Shown here piece after piece: positions 8,571 to 17,217 of a DNA stretch of 64,000 nt (position 1 is its first letter; each line of letters opens with the position of its first letter). Position numbers and translations under genes: made by a program. Below the pieces are notes generated by a model that worked only from the letters and a program-made list of their open reading frames with translations, was not told where the DNA came from and made no database searches. The DNA is from Leadbetterella lacunae (lineage in GTDB: Bacteria; Bacteroidota; Bacteroidia; Cytophagales; Spirosomataceae), in contig NZ_JBHRYQ010000001.1 of assembly GCF_042649125.1 (NCBI RefSeq), forward strand, positions 3,224,001-3,288,000. Reading direction: 5' to 3'.

Positions 8571-9434
8571 TTAATCCAAATAATTCATACGGTAAGCCAA
8601 AGGCGTAATTTTTTTGATCGACTTAAACTGCCTGTTGAAGTTTGAAAGATTATAAAATCCGCTGTCGAAGGCAATCTGGGAAATACTCATTTTATCGTTT
8701 TGGAGTAGCTTACACGCGTATTCTATTCTGATTTCGGTCAAAAAGTTAGAGAATGTTTTACGTGTACGTTTCTTAAAATACCTACTAAAAGCCGATTCGC
8801 TCATGTTGGCCAACTGGGCCACGTCGTCAAGCATAATCTGGTTTTGGAAGTTTTCACTTACGTGCTCCAATACCTTTTTTATTCGGTCAGAATCTACCTC
8901 GTTTCTAATTTGAATAGGATCTGTGGTGAGGTATTCAATATCTTTACTTTTGGCCAATTCATCCAATATTTCGAGAAACAATAACAGGCGGGACATGCCT
9001 TCTACCTCCGAAAGTTTACGCAACCTGTCTTCCACTTTTTTAGAAGTTTCGGAGCTAAACTGAATGCCTCTTTTTGAGCGTTCTAAAAGGGCTTTAATGG
9101 CGAAACTCTCTGGTGCTTCCCAGAAAGGCGTTCCGACAAAATCAAAGTTAAAATGACAAACGATAGACCGTGCCCTTAGCTCTTCGTTGTTTTTATGATA
9201 CTCCTCGTCGCTTTTGTAATAGTGAGGCAGCAAGCCACCAATCAAGCATAAGTCACCCGGCTCGAAATCCGTAATACTACTTCCGACATATTTTTTGCCT
9301 GTACTTTCTAGCATTAACACTAGCTCTATTTCGGGGTGATAGTGCCATGGCGTAGGAAAAAAAGGTGCATCTAACCGCATTAGGTTAAATGAAGTATCTG
9401 CCGGATTAGAGATTTTGAGTAACTGAGGCTTCAT
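8571..9434 (-). CDS. AraC-family regulator with cupin sensor domain
   Basis: A 287-residue cytoplasmic regulator. The N-terminal cupin (about 15-110) has the metal/sugar-pocket segments PTPWHYHPEIEL and FEPGDLCLIGGLLPHYY. The C-terminal AraC domain (about 185-285) has two helix-turn-helix motifs, including LDDVAQLANMSESAFSRYF and ISQIAFDSGFYNLSNFNRQF. AraC/cupin proteins usually sense small carbohydrates. It is divergent from a run of Tat-exported oxidoreductases and a DUF1080 protein, so it is the probable activator of that cluster. The link rests on position only. Its start is well fixed, since the cupin begins soon after it. Confidence 0.87.
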   Translation of the reverse strand: MKPQLLKISNPADTSFNLMRLDAPFFPTPWHYHPEIELVLMLESTGKKYVGSSITDFEPGDLCLIGGLLPHYYKSDEEYHKNNEELRARSIVCHFNFDFVGTPFWEAPESFAIKALLERSKRGIQFSSETSKKVEDRLRKLSEVEGMSRLLLFLEILDELAKSKDIEYLTTDPIQIRNEVDSDRIKKVLEHVSENFQNQIMLDDVAQLANMSESAFSRYFKKRTRKTFSNFLTEIRIEYACKLLQNDKMSISQIAFDSGFYNLSNFNRQFKSIKKITPLAYRMNYLD

Positions 9435-9654
9435 AACTTATGATGTTTTTTTGTCAAAAATATTAGAATGACGGCATAAAACTATCATTATTTTTTGAAA
9501 AATAAGACAATTTTTACAATTATTTGATAAAAGTGGTCATAATAACACTATAAAAAGGATGCATAGGAATACGCAAGCCTTCTTTTTTATTCATATTTTT
9601 GTCAGATAACAAGTATTAATATTATTTTTCAAAGAGTGCGAATTGCGGAATCAT
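9435..9654. promoter_or_regulatory. Divergent control region of AraC gene and oxidoreductase cluster
   Basis: This AT-rich gap should hold both divergent promoters. TATTTTTG at 9594-9601 on the plus strand fits the -7 box but has no matching TTG. A minus-strand TATTTTTG lies near 9460. I see no clear operator palindrome. A structured repeat follows at 9655. Confidence 0.4.
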
Positions 9655-9737
9655 GCGGTAGGGATAGCAATGAAAAGCCCACAGCTGGCGTAGCCGCGAG
9701 GACTTGTAATGAATAGCCCGACCCTTTAAGGTACCGC
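9655..9737 (+). repeat. Structured dispersed repeat, copy A
   Basis: The element opens with GCGGTA (9655-9660) and closes with the complementary TACCGC (9732-9737). Inside it carries GGGATAG, GAGGACTTG and GAATAGCCCGACCC in that order. Two other intergenic regions (27566-27651 and 36602-36702, both in reverse orientation) share the GGGAT and AGCCCGACCC blocks and the closing stem. Very similar intergenic sequences are, from memory, common in many Bacteroidota genomes. The function is unknown. It sits directly before the oxidoreductase gene at 9764. Confidence 0.75.
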
Positions 9738-9763
9738 CCAAAAAATAAAAACAAATAAATGAT

Positions 9764-10897
9764 ATGGCCATAGACAGAAGAAAATTTTTACAAAAATCAG
9801 CTCTTAAAGCCTCAAGTTTGGGCATGTTGCCTTTCTTGAAAGAGCGTGATTTTAAATATTTTAAAGAAGCCGCTCCAAAAGAAATGACACTCGCTCCGAA
9901 AATAAAAATTGGGGTGGTGGGCATAAACCACGGCCACATATATGGCATGGCGGCATCGGTAATAAGGGGAGGGGCAGAACTGAAGTCTTTTTATGCATTA
10001 GAAGACGACTTGGCGGCGGATTTTTCGAAAAGATTCCCATCGGCGGTTCGTGCAAAAACCGCTCAGGAAGTATATGAGGACAAGGAAATTCAGATGATTT
10101 TGAGCTCTGCAATACCAAGCGACAGGGCCCCGATAGGCATACAAGCGATGCTTCATGGCAAAGACTATATGGTAGATAAACCGGGCATAACCGACCTAAA
10201 GCAGCTAAAAGAAGTTAAAAAAATACAGAAACAAACAGGGAGAATATTCTCGATATCGTACAGCGAAAGGTTTGAAAACAGAGCAACAGAAAAAGCGGGC
10301 CAACTGGTAAAAGACGGAGCGATAGGAAAGGTGATACAAACGATAGGTTTGGGACCGCACAAAATGAACCCGAAGTCGAGGCCGCAGTGGTTTTTTGAAA
10401 AAGATAAATTTGGCGGAATAATAACAGACATTGCCTCACATCAGTTTGACCAGTTTTTGTTTTTTACCAACTCTACCGAAGCCAAAATAATAGCCTCACA
10501 AGTGGGCAACGTGAACCATCCGCAATATCCAGGATTTGAGGATTTTGGCGATGTGATGCTGAAAGGAAACGGAGGCACGGGTTACATACGTGTAGATTGG
10601 TTTACGCCAGATGGTCTAAATACTTGGGGCGATGGTCGACTGACTATACTGGGAACCGAAGGATTTATTGAGATTCGTAAAAACATAGACATTGGAAGGT
10701 TAGACAAAGGAAACCAACTGTACATGGCCAATCAAAAAGAAACGGTACACATAGACTGCAACGACGTGCCCCTTACCTATGGCGAAAGGTTAGTAAACGA
10801 TGTAGTAAACAGAACAAACACCGCCATGAGCCAAGAGCATTGTTTTTTGGCGATGGAATTAGCCCTACAGGCTCAAAAAATGGCAAGCAAAATATAA
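9764..10897 (+). CDS. Tat-exported Gfo/Idh/MocA oxidoreductase (1)
   Basis: A 377-residue NAD(P)-dependent sugar oxidoreductase with an N-terminal twin-arginine signal (DRRKFLQKSAL). The Rossmann fold starts at KIGVVGINHGH (about residue 48). The catalytic lysine K139 is in MVDKPG, a variant of the usual EKP motif. The C-terminal alpha/beta domain includes WFFEKDKFGGIITDIASHQFD. It probably acts in the periplasm, after folding with its cofactor in the cytoplasm. It opens a cluster with two more Gfo/Idh/MocA proteins and a DUF1080 protein, a combination known from the 3-keto-glycoside pathway. The substrate is unknown; the DKP variant suggests a role different from its neighbours. Confidence 0.85.
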   Translation: MAIDRRKFLQKSALKASSLGMLPFLKERDFKYFKEAAPKEMTLAPKIKIGVVGINHGHIYGMAASVIRGGAELKSFYALEDDLAADFSKRFPSAVRAKTAQEVYEDKEIQMILSSAIPSDRAPIGIQAMLHGKDYMVDKPGITDLKQLKEVKKIQKQTGRIFSISYSERFENRATEKAGQLVKDGAIGKVIQTIGLGPHKMNPKSRPQWFFEKDKFGGIITDIASHQFDQFLFFTNSTEAKIIASQVGNVNHPQYPGFEDFGDVMLKGNGGTGYIRVDWFTPDGLNTWGDGRLTILGTEGFIEIRKNIDIGRLDKGNQLYMANQKETVHIDCNDVPLTYGERLVNDVVNRTNTAMSQEHCFLAMELALQAQKMASKI

Positions 10898-10927
10898 CAT
10901 TCATTAATTCAACCCTTACTTATAAAT

Positions 10928-12304
10928 ATGAAAAGACGTTCGTTTTTAAACAATACTATAAAAGGTGCCGCCATGATGGCCATACCTACTATAGTGCCAT
11001 CGTCGGTTTTTGGAAAAAATGCTCCAAGCAATAAACTCAACATTGGGCAAATAGGCGTAGGTAGAATAGCCCGCGACCACGATTTGCCAGGTACTTGGCA
11101 ACACGAAGCTGCCCGCATAATGGCCGTGTGTGACCTGGATAGAAACAGATTGGAAGATGGCAAAAAACTGGTAGACGGCTACTACGCCAAGAAAACCGGA
11201 AACGCCAAATATATGGACACCCGTATGTATGACGACTACCGCGAAATGTTGCTAAACAAAGACATAGATGCGGTAATAATTAGTACTCCCGACCACTGGC
11301 ATTCGCAACCAGCCATAGAAGCTGCTTTGGCGGGGAAAGATGTATACTTACAAAAACCAACTTCCCTTACCATAGCGGAAGGAAGGCTTTTGGCGGATAT
11401 TGTTAAACAAAAAGGAACTATTCTACAGGTAGGAACGCAGCAGCGTTCATCACCTCAATTTAGAATAGCGGCAGAGCTCGTAAGAAACGGCCGTATAGGA
11501 AGATTGCATACCGTTAGAATAGGCTTGCCGGGCGACCCCGCGGGGCCTGAAGCACCCGAAATGCCAATACCAAAAGGACTAAATTATGACATGTGGCTAG
11601 GCTCTACGCCCTATGTGCCTTATACCGAAATTGGGGTGCATCCGGCAAAAGGATACGATAGACCGGGTTGGCTACGCAGAGAGCAGTTTGGAGCGGGTAT
11701 GATTACCGGCTGGGGACAACACCACTTTGACAGTGCCGCTTGGGGTATGGATACCGAATATACAGGACCAATAAGTGTGGAGTCTGTAGCTGAGTTTCCG
11801 AGGTCGGGCCTTTGGGATGTGCACGGTGACTTTATGGTAAAAGCCGAATACGCAAATGGCATAAATATGTATACGAGTGGCGGTTACACAAACGGTATCC
11901 GATACGAAGGAACTGAAGGCTGGATTTTTGTTTCGAGAGGAAATTATGTGGCGTCATCGAGCGATCCGGTTTCGGCGGCCAAAAGTGCAAAAGCATTGGA
12001 TGCAAGTGATCCTAAAATACTAACCTCGGTTATTGGTGAAAACGAAATACATCTCTACAAGAGTGATGAACAACATGGCAACTGGCTAGACTGTATCAAA
12101 AGCCGCAAACAACCAATTTCTCCAGCTGAAATTGGGCACCGAGCATGCTCGGTTTGTTTGGTAAGCCATATAGCGATGAAACTTCCGAGAAAACTGTATT
12201 GGGATCCGGCAGTTGAGCGTTTTAAAAACGACGATGAAGCAAACAGTATGTTAAGCAGATTCCAAAGATCTCCTTATGGTACACATAACATAAAACTGAA
12301 ATAA
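10928..12304 (+). CDS. Tat-exported Gfo/Idh/MocA oxidoreductase (2)
   Basis: A 458-residue protein with a Tat signal (MKRRSFLNNTIKGAAMMAIP) followed by VPSSVFG, a common sequence in exported Bacteroidota members. The Rossmann motif is NIGQIGVGRIARDH (about residue 39). The lysine K143 sits in YLQKPTSL, where Q replaces the usual E of EKP. The GWGQHHFDSAAWGMD segment forms part of the substrate pocket. It lies 30 bp after the previous oxidoreductase, so the two are co-transcribed. Members of this group oxidise sugars or glycosides at C3 in known clusters. That role here is inferred from the DUF1080 gene next door. Confidence 0.86.
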   Translation: MKRRSFLNNTIKGAAMMAIPTIVPSSVFGKNAPSNKLNIGQIGVGRIARDHDLPGTWQHEAARIMAVCDLDRNRLEDGKKLVDGYYAKKTGNAKYMDTRMYDDYREMLLNKDIDAVIISTPDHWHSQPAIEAALAGKDVYLQKPTSLTIAEGRLLADIVKQKGTILQVGTQQRSSPQFRIAAELVRNGRIGRLHTVRIGLPGDPAGPEAPEMPIPKGLNYDMWLGSTPYVPYTEIGVHPAKGYDRPGWLRREQFGAGMITGWGQHHFDSAAWGMDTEYTGPISVESVAEFPRSGLWDVHGDFMVKAEYANGINMYTSGGYTNGIRYEGTEGWIFVSRGNYVASSSDPVSAAKSAKALDASDPKILTSVIGENEIHLYKSDEQHGNWLDCIKSRKQPISPAEIGHRACSVCLVSHIAMKLPRKLYWDPAVERFKNDDEANSMLSRFQRSPYGTHNIKLK

Positions 12305-12391
12305 GCTTATTTTGACCATAAATTAAATTTTTACGTCAGAATAATACTAAAATGCGACGAGTTTCGTCTAAAAGGATGTTCATATAAATCT

Positions 12392-12399
12392 TAGATTTG
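12392..12399 (+). promoter_or_regulatory. Candidate internal -7 element before the DUF1080 gene
   Basis: TAGATTTG fits TAnnTTTG within the 206-bp gap ahead of the DUF1080 gene. A TTG box at proper spacing is missing, so this is weak evidence for separate transcription. Confidence 0.3.
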
Positions 12400-12510
12400 T
12401 AATATATTTTAAGAAAAAATAAACATTTAGATTTAAAACTTTAGAAATAAACGCATAAGTCCGTGTCTGTTTTTGATTAAAAGAAAATCACCTTTAAAAA
12501 TTCTAAAACA

Positions 12511-13860
12511 ATGTTTAAAAAGTTAGTATTTGTTGTGTCAGCATTGGTTTTATCTAACAATTTGATTGCCCAAAAATGGACGAATCTTTTTGATGGAAAA
12601 ACGCTCAAAGGCTGGAAACAACTAAATGGCCAAGCCAAATATACGGTAGAGAATGGCCAAATAGTAGGAACTACGGTAAAAGACACCCCTAACTCGTTTT
12701 TGGTAACCGAAAAAGAATACGGCGATTTCATATTTGAAGTAGACCTTAAAGTAGACGACGCCATGAACTCAGGGATACAATTTAGGAGTCTTTCTACCCC
12801 AGATTACAAAGACGGCAGGGTGCATGGCTACCAAATGGAAGTAGATCCAACTGCAAGAGCATGGTCAGGGGGTATTTATGACGAAGCACGCCGCGACTGG
12901 TTGTATATTCCAAACATAAATCCAGAAGGCCAAAAAGCTTTTAAAATTGGCGATTGGAACAAATACAGAATTGAAGCAATCGGAAACGTGATTCGTACAT
13001 TCATAAACGGCATTCCGGTATCGTACTTGGTAGATGACATGACAGCCAAAGGCTTCATAGCTCTTCAGGTACATGCTATTTATGGCAGTATGAACGAGGG
13101 AATGAAAATCAGATGGAAAAATATCAGAATCCAAACGGAAGATTTAAAGCCAAGTCCACTTGACAATACGCCAGTGGTAAACTTGTTGCTAAATAACCTA
13201 TCGGACCAAGAGAAACACCAAGGCTATAGCCTACTAATGAATGGAAAAGATTTTGATGGCTGGAGGGTGGTACACGGCACAGCAGAGCCAAACAAAAGAT
13301 GGGCGATAAAAGACGGAATACTTTCGGTAGGAAGTTCAGACGGGTCGGAGACTGGCAACGACATCGTTTCCAAAAACACATATGGTGCGTTTGAGTTAGA
13401 TTTTGATTTTAAACTTACCGAAGGAGCAAACTCAGGCGTAAAGTATTTTGTAGACGAGAAATTTGACTCAGGTGGTAGATCGGGTGTAGGACTAGAGTAT
13501 CAAGTACTTGACGACGAAAAGCACCCAGATGCTAAAATGGGAGTTGTAGGAAACCGTACCATGGCGAGTTTATATGACCTGATACCTTCTACCAAACTTG
13601 ACAAGAGATTTCAAAGAAAAATTGGTGACTGGAACCAAGCAAGGGTAATCGTATACCCTGACAATACGGTGCAGCACTGGCTAAATGGCTTTAAAGTAGT
13701 AGAATACCAAAGAAAAAGCAACATCTACAATGCATTGGTAGCGAGAAGTAAATATGCAAAATATGATGGATTTGGAGCATCGGATGCAGGTCACATTTTG
13801 ATTCAAGACCACGGAGACAATGTGTTTTATAAAAACATAAAAATTAAAGAAATAAAATAA
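12511..13860 (+). CDS. Two-domain DUF1080 (3-keto-disaccharide hydrolase family) protein
   Basis: A secreted 449-residue protein: signal peptide (about 1-20, ending LIAQ) and two tandem DUF1080 jelly-roll domains. Domain 1 (about 22-210) starts WTNLFDGKTLKGWK and domain 2 (about 240-449) starts YSLLMNGKDFDGWR. Each keeps the NSG motif (NSGIQF, NSGVKYF) and the HPDAKMG segment is present in domain 2. The family is now described as 3-keto-glycoside hydrolases/lyases that cleave glycosides after C3 oxidation. Flanking Tat-exported oxidoreductases could supply the 3-keto substrate in the same compartment. Domain 1 lacks the HPDAK block, so it may be binding rather than catalytic (inference). Confidence 0.85.
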   Translation: MFKKLVFVVSALVLSNNLIAQKWTNLFDGKTLKGWKQLNGQAKYTVENGQIVGTTVKDTPNSFLVTEKEYGDFIFEVDLKVDDAMNSGIQFRSLSTPDYKDGRVHGYQMEVDPTARAWSGGIYDEARRDWLYIPNINPEGQKAFKIGDWNKYRIEAIGNVIRTFINGIPVSYLVDDMTAKGFIALQVHAIYGSMNEGMKIRWKNIRIQTEDLKPSPLDNTPVVNLLLNNLSDQEKHQGYSLLMNGKDFDGWRVVHGTAEPNKRWAIKDGILSVGSSDGSETGNDIVSKNTYGAFELDFDFKLTEGANSGVKYFVDEKFDSGGRSGVGLEYQVLDDEKHPDAKMGVVGNRTMASLYDLIPSTKLDKRFQRKIGDWNQARVIVYPDNTVQHWLNGFKVVEYQRKSNIYNALVARSKYAKYDGFGASDAGHILIQDHGDNVFYKNIKIKEIK

Positions 13861-13867
13861 GACTTTG

Positions 13868-13909
13868 AGCTTAAAGGTTAGAAACTACAATCTATGCCTT
13901 TAAGCTTTT
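13868..13909 (+). terminator. Possible weak terminator after the DUF1080 gene
   Basis: AGCTTAAAGG (13868-13877) pairs perfectly with CCTTTAAGCT (13897-13906), but the loop is 19 nt and only a short TTTG follows. It may reduce read-through into the next oxidoreductase. Confidence 0.35.
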
Positions 13910-13966
13910 GTTAATTAGTAAGATATTATTAAATTTAGAAACAAAATTTTCAACCAAAATAAAACT

Positions 13967-15304
13967 ATGACCTCAAGAAGACAATTTATTAAAAAATCGA
14001 TATTGGCCACTGCTGCCACCGGTTTTTCGGTGAAAAGCTACGGAAAGATATTAGGTGCAAACGATAGAGTTAGAGTAGCCTGCGTTGGTTTCTCAGACAG
14101 ACACCGTGCATCGCACGTAGGACCATTTAAAGAGCTCATGAAAGAAATGAACTTCGAAATGGTGGGGCTTTCTGACATTTGGAACAAAAGAAGAGAAGAA
14201 GGAAAGGCGTTTTTGGATAAACAACTGGGAGCTGATGTAAAAGTATACAGAAACAACGAAGAGCTTTATGCCTCTAAGTCTGTAGATGCGGTTATGATGT
14301 CAACGGCCGATTTCCAACATGCACTGCACACAATAGAAGCCGTAAAAGCGGGGTGTGACGTGTATGCAGAGAAGCCACTAGCAGAAACTATGGCCGATAA
14401 CAGAGCGGTATTAAAAGCAGTAAAAGATTCGGGTAAAATAGTACAAATAGGTTCACAAAGAAGATCAGGACCAAACTATCATGCAGCCGAAGACTTTATT
14501 AAGTCTGGCAAGTTTGGTGACATCAAAATGGTGGAACTAATGTGGAACGTGAACCAGCCAGGTAGATGGAGAAGACCTGACTTAGTAGCAAACCTAAAAG
14601 AATCGGATGTAGATTGGAAACGCTACTTAATGAACAGACCGTACGAAGCTTTTGATGCTCGTAAATACTTGGAGTACAGACTATTCTGGCCTTATTCGTC
14701 AGGAATACCTGGACAATGGATGAGTCACCAAATAGATACCGTACACTGGTTTAGTGGACTAAAACACCCAAGAAGTGTAGTAGCAAACGGTGGAATATAC
14801 CAATGGCAAGACGGCCGTACAAACGCCGATACCTTAACGGTGGTATTTGATTATGGTCCAAGCGATCAGCCACAAAATGGATTCCAAGTGCAGTTTACAA
14901 GTAGATTCTCAAACTCTGCTGGTGAAACCAAAGAACTATACTACTCAAACGGTGGAATGATTAACCTTGACACCAACGAGATTTCGGATACGGGTGGACT
15001 TCGTGAGCGTGAAGCAAGAGCGATGGGCATGCAAGCCAATTTGCTTAAGCCAATGAAACTAGAGGGAATAAAAGTTGCGACAGACGCAAACACAGGCGGT
15101 GACCCACTAACGCATGCTCACATCAGAAACTGGATGGAATGTGTACGTAGCCGTAAAACACCAAATGCTCCAATAGAAGCAGGGTACCAACACTCAATAG
15201 CCACTATGATGTCAAACGCGGCATACAGAACTGGACTAAAAGTTACCTTCGACGAAAAGACGCAGGAAATACTAGTAGCTGGAAAGCCTTGGAAGCCTTT
15301 TTGA
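13967..15304 (+). CDS. Tat-exported Gfo/Idh/MocA oxidoreductase (3)
   Basis: A 445-residue member with Tat signal SRRQFIKKSILATAATGFS. The Rossmann motif is VRVACVGFSDRH (about residue 35). The canonical EKP holds K136 (YAEKPLAET), followed by VQIGSQRRSGPNYH. The pocket segment is GIPGQWMSHQIDTVHWFSG. Unlike the first two members, the EKP is intact, so the three paralogs are not simple copies and may act on different intermediates. It is followed by a strong terminator at 15333, marking the end of the cluster that begins at 9764. Confidence 0.87.
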   Translation: MTSRRQFIKKSILATAATGFSVKSYGKILGANDRVRVACVGFSDRHRASHVGPFKELMKEMNFEMVGLSDIWNKRREEGKAFLDKQLGADVKVYRNNEELYASKSVDAVMMSTADFQHALHTIEAVKAGCDVYAEKPLAETMADNRAVLKAVKDSGKIVQIGSQRRSGPNYHAAEDFIKSGKFGDIKMVELMWNVNQPGRWRRPDLVANLKESDVDWKRYLMNRPYEAFDARKYLEYRLFWPYSSGIPGQWMSHQIDTVHWFSGLKHPRSVVANGGIYQWQDGRTNADTLTVVFDYGPSDQPQNGFQVQFTSRFSNSAGETKELYYSNGGMINLDTNEISDTGGLREREARAMGMQANLLKPMKLEGIKVATDANTGGDPLTHAHIRNWMECVRSRKTPNAPIEAGYQHSIATMMSNAAYRTGLKVTFDEKTQEILVAGKPWKPF

Positions 15305-15332
15305 GTAAACGATTAAGCATGTTTTTTATACG

Positions 15333-15361
15333 AAGGAGGGTCATTTGGCTCTCCTTTTTTT
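15333..15361 (+). terminator. Terminator of the oxidoreductase/DUF1080 cluster
   Basis: AAGGAG pairs with CTCCTT in an extended stem of about ten pairs (two of them wobble), followed by a run of T. It lies 29 bp past the stop codon at 15304. Confidence 0.75.
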
Positions 15362-15393
15362 GTGTGATCTTTTTGATAGATACACAAAATTTA

Positions 15394-15505
15394 AACCCGA
15401 TTTACGCATTAAGAAATCTATTTCGACCTTAAATTGCTGCAAATCAGCATGTAACCCCCTTAAGTTTATGCCCTCATAAGGAAGTACTAATGCATAAACA
15501 GGGTT
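15394..15505. mobile_element. MITE-like element, short copy
   Basis: A 112-bp element without coding capacity. It starts AACCCGATTTACGCATTA and its other end read in reverse is AACCCTGTTTATGCATTA, forming imperfect terminal inverted repeats. The inside (TCTATTTCGACCTTAAAT, GCTGCAAATCAG, CTCATAA) matches the 169-bp copy at 61132-61300, but lacks that copy's central palindrome. A terminal remnant lies at 27546-27564. The transposase source is not in this window. Confidence 0.7.
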
Positions 15506-15517
15506 AAATAAATACAT

Positions 15518-15554
15518 AAAAAGACCTTCAACTCTGGGAGCTAAAGGTCTTTTT
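15518..15554. terminator. Bidirectional terminator
   Basis: AAAAAGACCTT (15518-15528) pairs perfectly with AAGGTCTTTTT (15544-15554). On the minus strand it can end the transcript of the gene at 15649-16005. Confidence 0.75.
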
Positions 15555-15648
15555 GGTTTTTAGGGATAAAGTGTTTTGCTTATTTTTCAAAGCTAGGTAT
15601 AGGGTTGTTATATCTTTTTATCAGCACAAAACTGATGCATATGAAACG

Positions 15649-16005
15649 TTAGATTCTTACTACTTCTGCAAGTTCAAGTTTGTTAGACAAGTCACGGGCA
15701 TATTTTAGATTACCTGTTGGTGCCATTAAATACAACTTAGTATTTTTGGCTTTGGCCAATGTATGGAAAAGCTCTATTTGTGTAAACATATTGGTATCCT
15801 CTTCTTTCTTTTGTACAATATGAAAATAGTGCTTTTTGTTGTTGCCATTTAGAGCCGTTAAATCAGGAGAAAATGAGAGGCTGTCGCTAGAGCGAGTAAA
15901 ATTGAATGGCTTTTCAAATCCGTCTACCAAATCAGTTTTAATATTTGAAAATCCTTTTTTCTTTGCCCATTCGATTGTTTTCTCTACGTGTTTAGTCTTG
16001 CTCAT
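15649..16005 (-). CDS. Conserved-looking hypothetical protein, 118 aa
   Basis: I do not recognise this protein with confidence. It is a soluble, lysine-rich 118-residue protein with no signal peptide or membrane segment. The order of residues, PDLT near 48 followed by HYFHIVQKKEED near 60-70, with basic helices on both sides, recalls the D...(E/Q)xK core of PD-(D/E)xK nuclease-like folds, but this is a pattern guess. The C-terminal KLYLMAPTGNLKYARDL looks like a beta-strand plus helix. It is monocistronic, bounded by a bidirectional terminator downstream, and lies between a MITE-like element and rlmF. Confidence 0.6.
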   Translation of the reverse strand: MSKTKHVEKTIEWAKKKGFSNIKTDLVDGFEKPFNFTRSSDSLSFSPDLTALNGNNKKHYFHIVQKKEEDTNMFTQIELFHTLAKAKNTKLYLMAPTGNLKYARDLSNKLELAEVVRI

Positions 16006-16273
16006 ATGTATTTTTGTTTTATGCCTCGATTTCAGCTTTCAAAAGAGGCGGTGTATATTGTAATTATACAATTATACGAAAAAAAAAGTCCTAATTCCTA
16101 ATGAGTATCCAACAAAACCCCTATATTTAGCCATTTTGGGCACATTTCACTCGAAAATTAAAAAAGAACATATAACAGAGAAGAAAAAAGAAAATTATCT
16201 CTCAAAAGCTCAAATATTAAAAAACACAGACCGAAATAGTCATCTAAAACTTCAATTGGGCTTAATTTATAAA

Positions 16274-16281
16274 TACATTTG
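16274..16281 (+). promoter_or_regulatory. Candidate -7 element of rlmF
   Basis: TACATTTG matches TAnnTTTG. A TTG lies upstream but with only 15 nt between. If used, transcription would start near 16288, which favours the ATG at 16299 over the GTG at 16281. Confidence 0.45.
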
Positions 16282-16298
16282 TGGCAGACAAACTACAT

Positions 16299-17210
16299 AT
16301 GCAAAAGAAACCCGCTTCGTCAAAACAGTCGTTACATCCCAGAAACCAACACAATGGCAACTATGACCTAGCGGCACTTACCACAGCCACACCAGAGCTT
16401 GGGCAATATGTTTTTGAAAATCAATTTGGAACACAAACAATCAACTTCGCGGAGCCTTTGGCGGTAAAAGCACTCAACAAGGCCTTGCTTTATCACCATT
16501 ATGGAATCCAACATTGGGATATTCCGGCAGGGTACCTTTGTCCACCCATACCGGGTAGAGCAGACTACATTCATTATATAGCAGATATTTTAGCCGAAAA
16601 TAACAAAGGAGTCATTCCAAAAGGAAATACAATAAAGTGCTTAGACATAGGCACAGGAGCAAACTGTATATATCCTATTATAGGGCATCAAGAATACGGT
16701 TGGAATTTTGTGGGAGCAGATATTGACCCTGTTTCCGTAAAGTCAGCGAAGGCCATAGTAGCTGCTAACGAAACATTGAGCAACAACATTGAGATTAGAC
16801 ACCAAGCCGACAAAGGGCGGTTTTATAAAGGAATAATAAAATCAGGCGAAAAGTTTGATATCACCATGTGCAATCCACCATTTCATGCCTCGCAGCAGGA
16901 GGCTCAAGCACAGAACATGAGGAAAGTAAAGAACCTAACGGGCAAAACTAACCAAAAGCCTAGCCTAAACTTTGGTGGAAAAAACAACGAACTGTGGTAC
17001 GAAGGTGGCGAATACATATTTGTGAAAGCCATGATAGAAGAAAGCCAAGAATTTGCTGCCTCTGTAAAATGGTTTACGAGTTTGGTTTCTAAAAAAGAAA
17101 ACCTGCCGGCATTTCAGAAACTACTAAAATACCTAAAGGCTACCGATGTAAAAATAATAGAAATGACACAAGGACAAAAAATCAGCAGACTGATAGCTTG
17201 GCGATTTTAA
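16299..17210 (+). CDS. rlmF: 23S rRNA (adenine(1618)-N6)-methyltransferase
   Basis: A 303-residue AdoMet-dependent enzyme that methylates N6 of A1618 in 23S rRNA. Family landmarks are LHPRNQHNGNYDLAAL at the N-terminus, FAEPLAVKALNKALL, the very conserved HWDIPAGYLCPPIPGRADY, the AdoMet loop CLDIGTGANCIYP and the catalytic NPPF beginning at N192. I chose ATG 16299 because the alternative GTG at 16281 overlaps a promoter-like box and adds only six residues. The gene ends 7 bp before the stop of the convergent MerR gene. Confidence 0.93.
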   Translation: MQKKPASSKQSLHPRNQHNGNYDLAALTTATPELGQYVFENQFGTQTINFAEPLAVKALNKALLYHHYGIQHWDIPAGYLCPPIPGRADYIHYIADILAENNKGVIPKGNTIKCLDIGTGANCIYPIIGHQEYGWNFVGADIDPVSVKSAKAIVAANETLSNNIEIRHQADKGRFYKGIIKSGEKFDITMCNPPFHASQQEAQAQNMRKVKNLTGKTNQKPSLNFGGKNNELWYEGGEYIFVKAMIEESQEFAASVKWFTSLVSKKENLPAFQKLLKYLKATDVKIIEMTQGQKISRLIAWRF

Positions 17211-17217
17211 CTCCGAA

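Noticed and set aside
9622..9948. 108-codon minus-strand frame covering structured repeat copy A
   Set aside because: It overlaps the start of the Tat oxidoreductase and the repeat; the translation is of low complexity and has no known motif.
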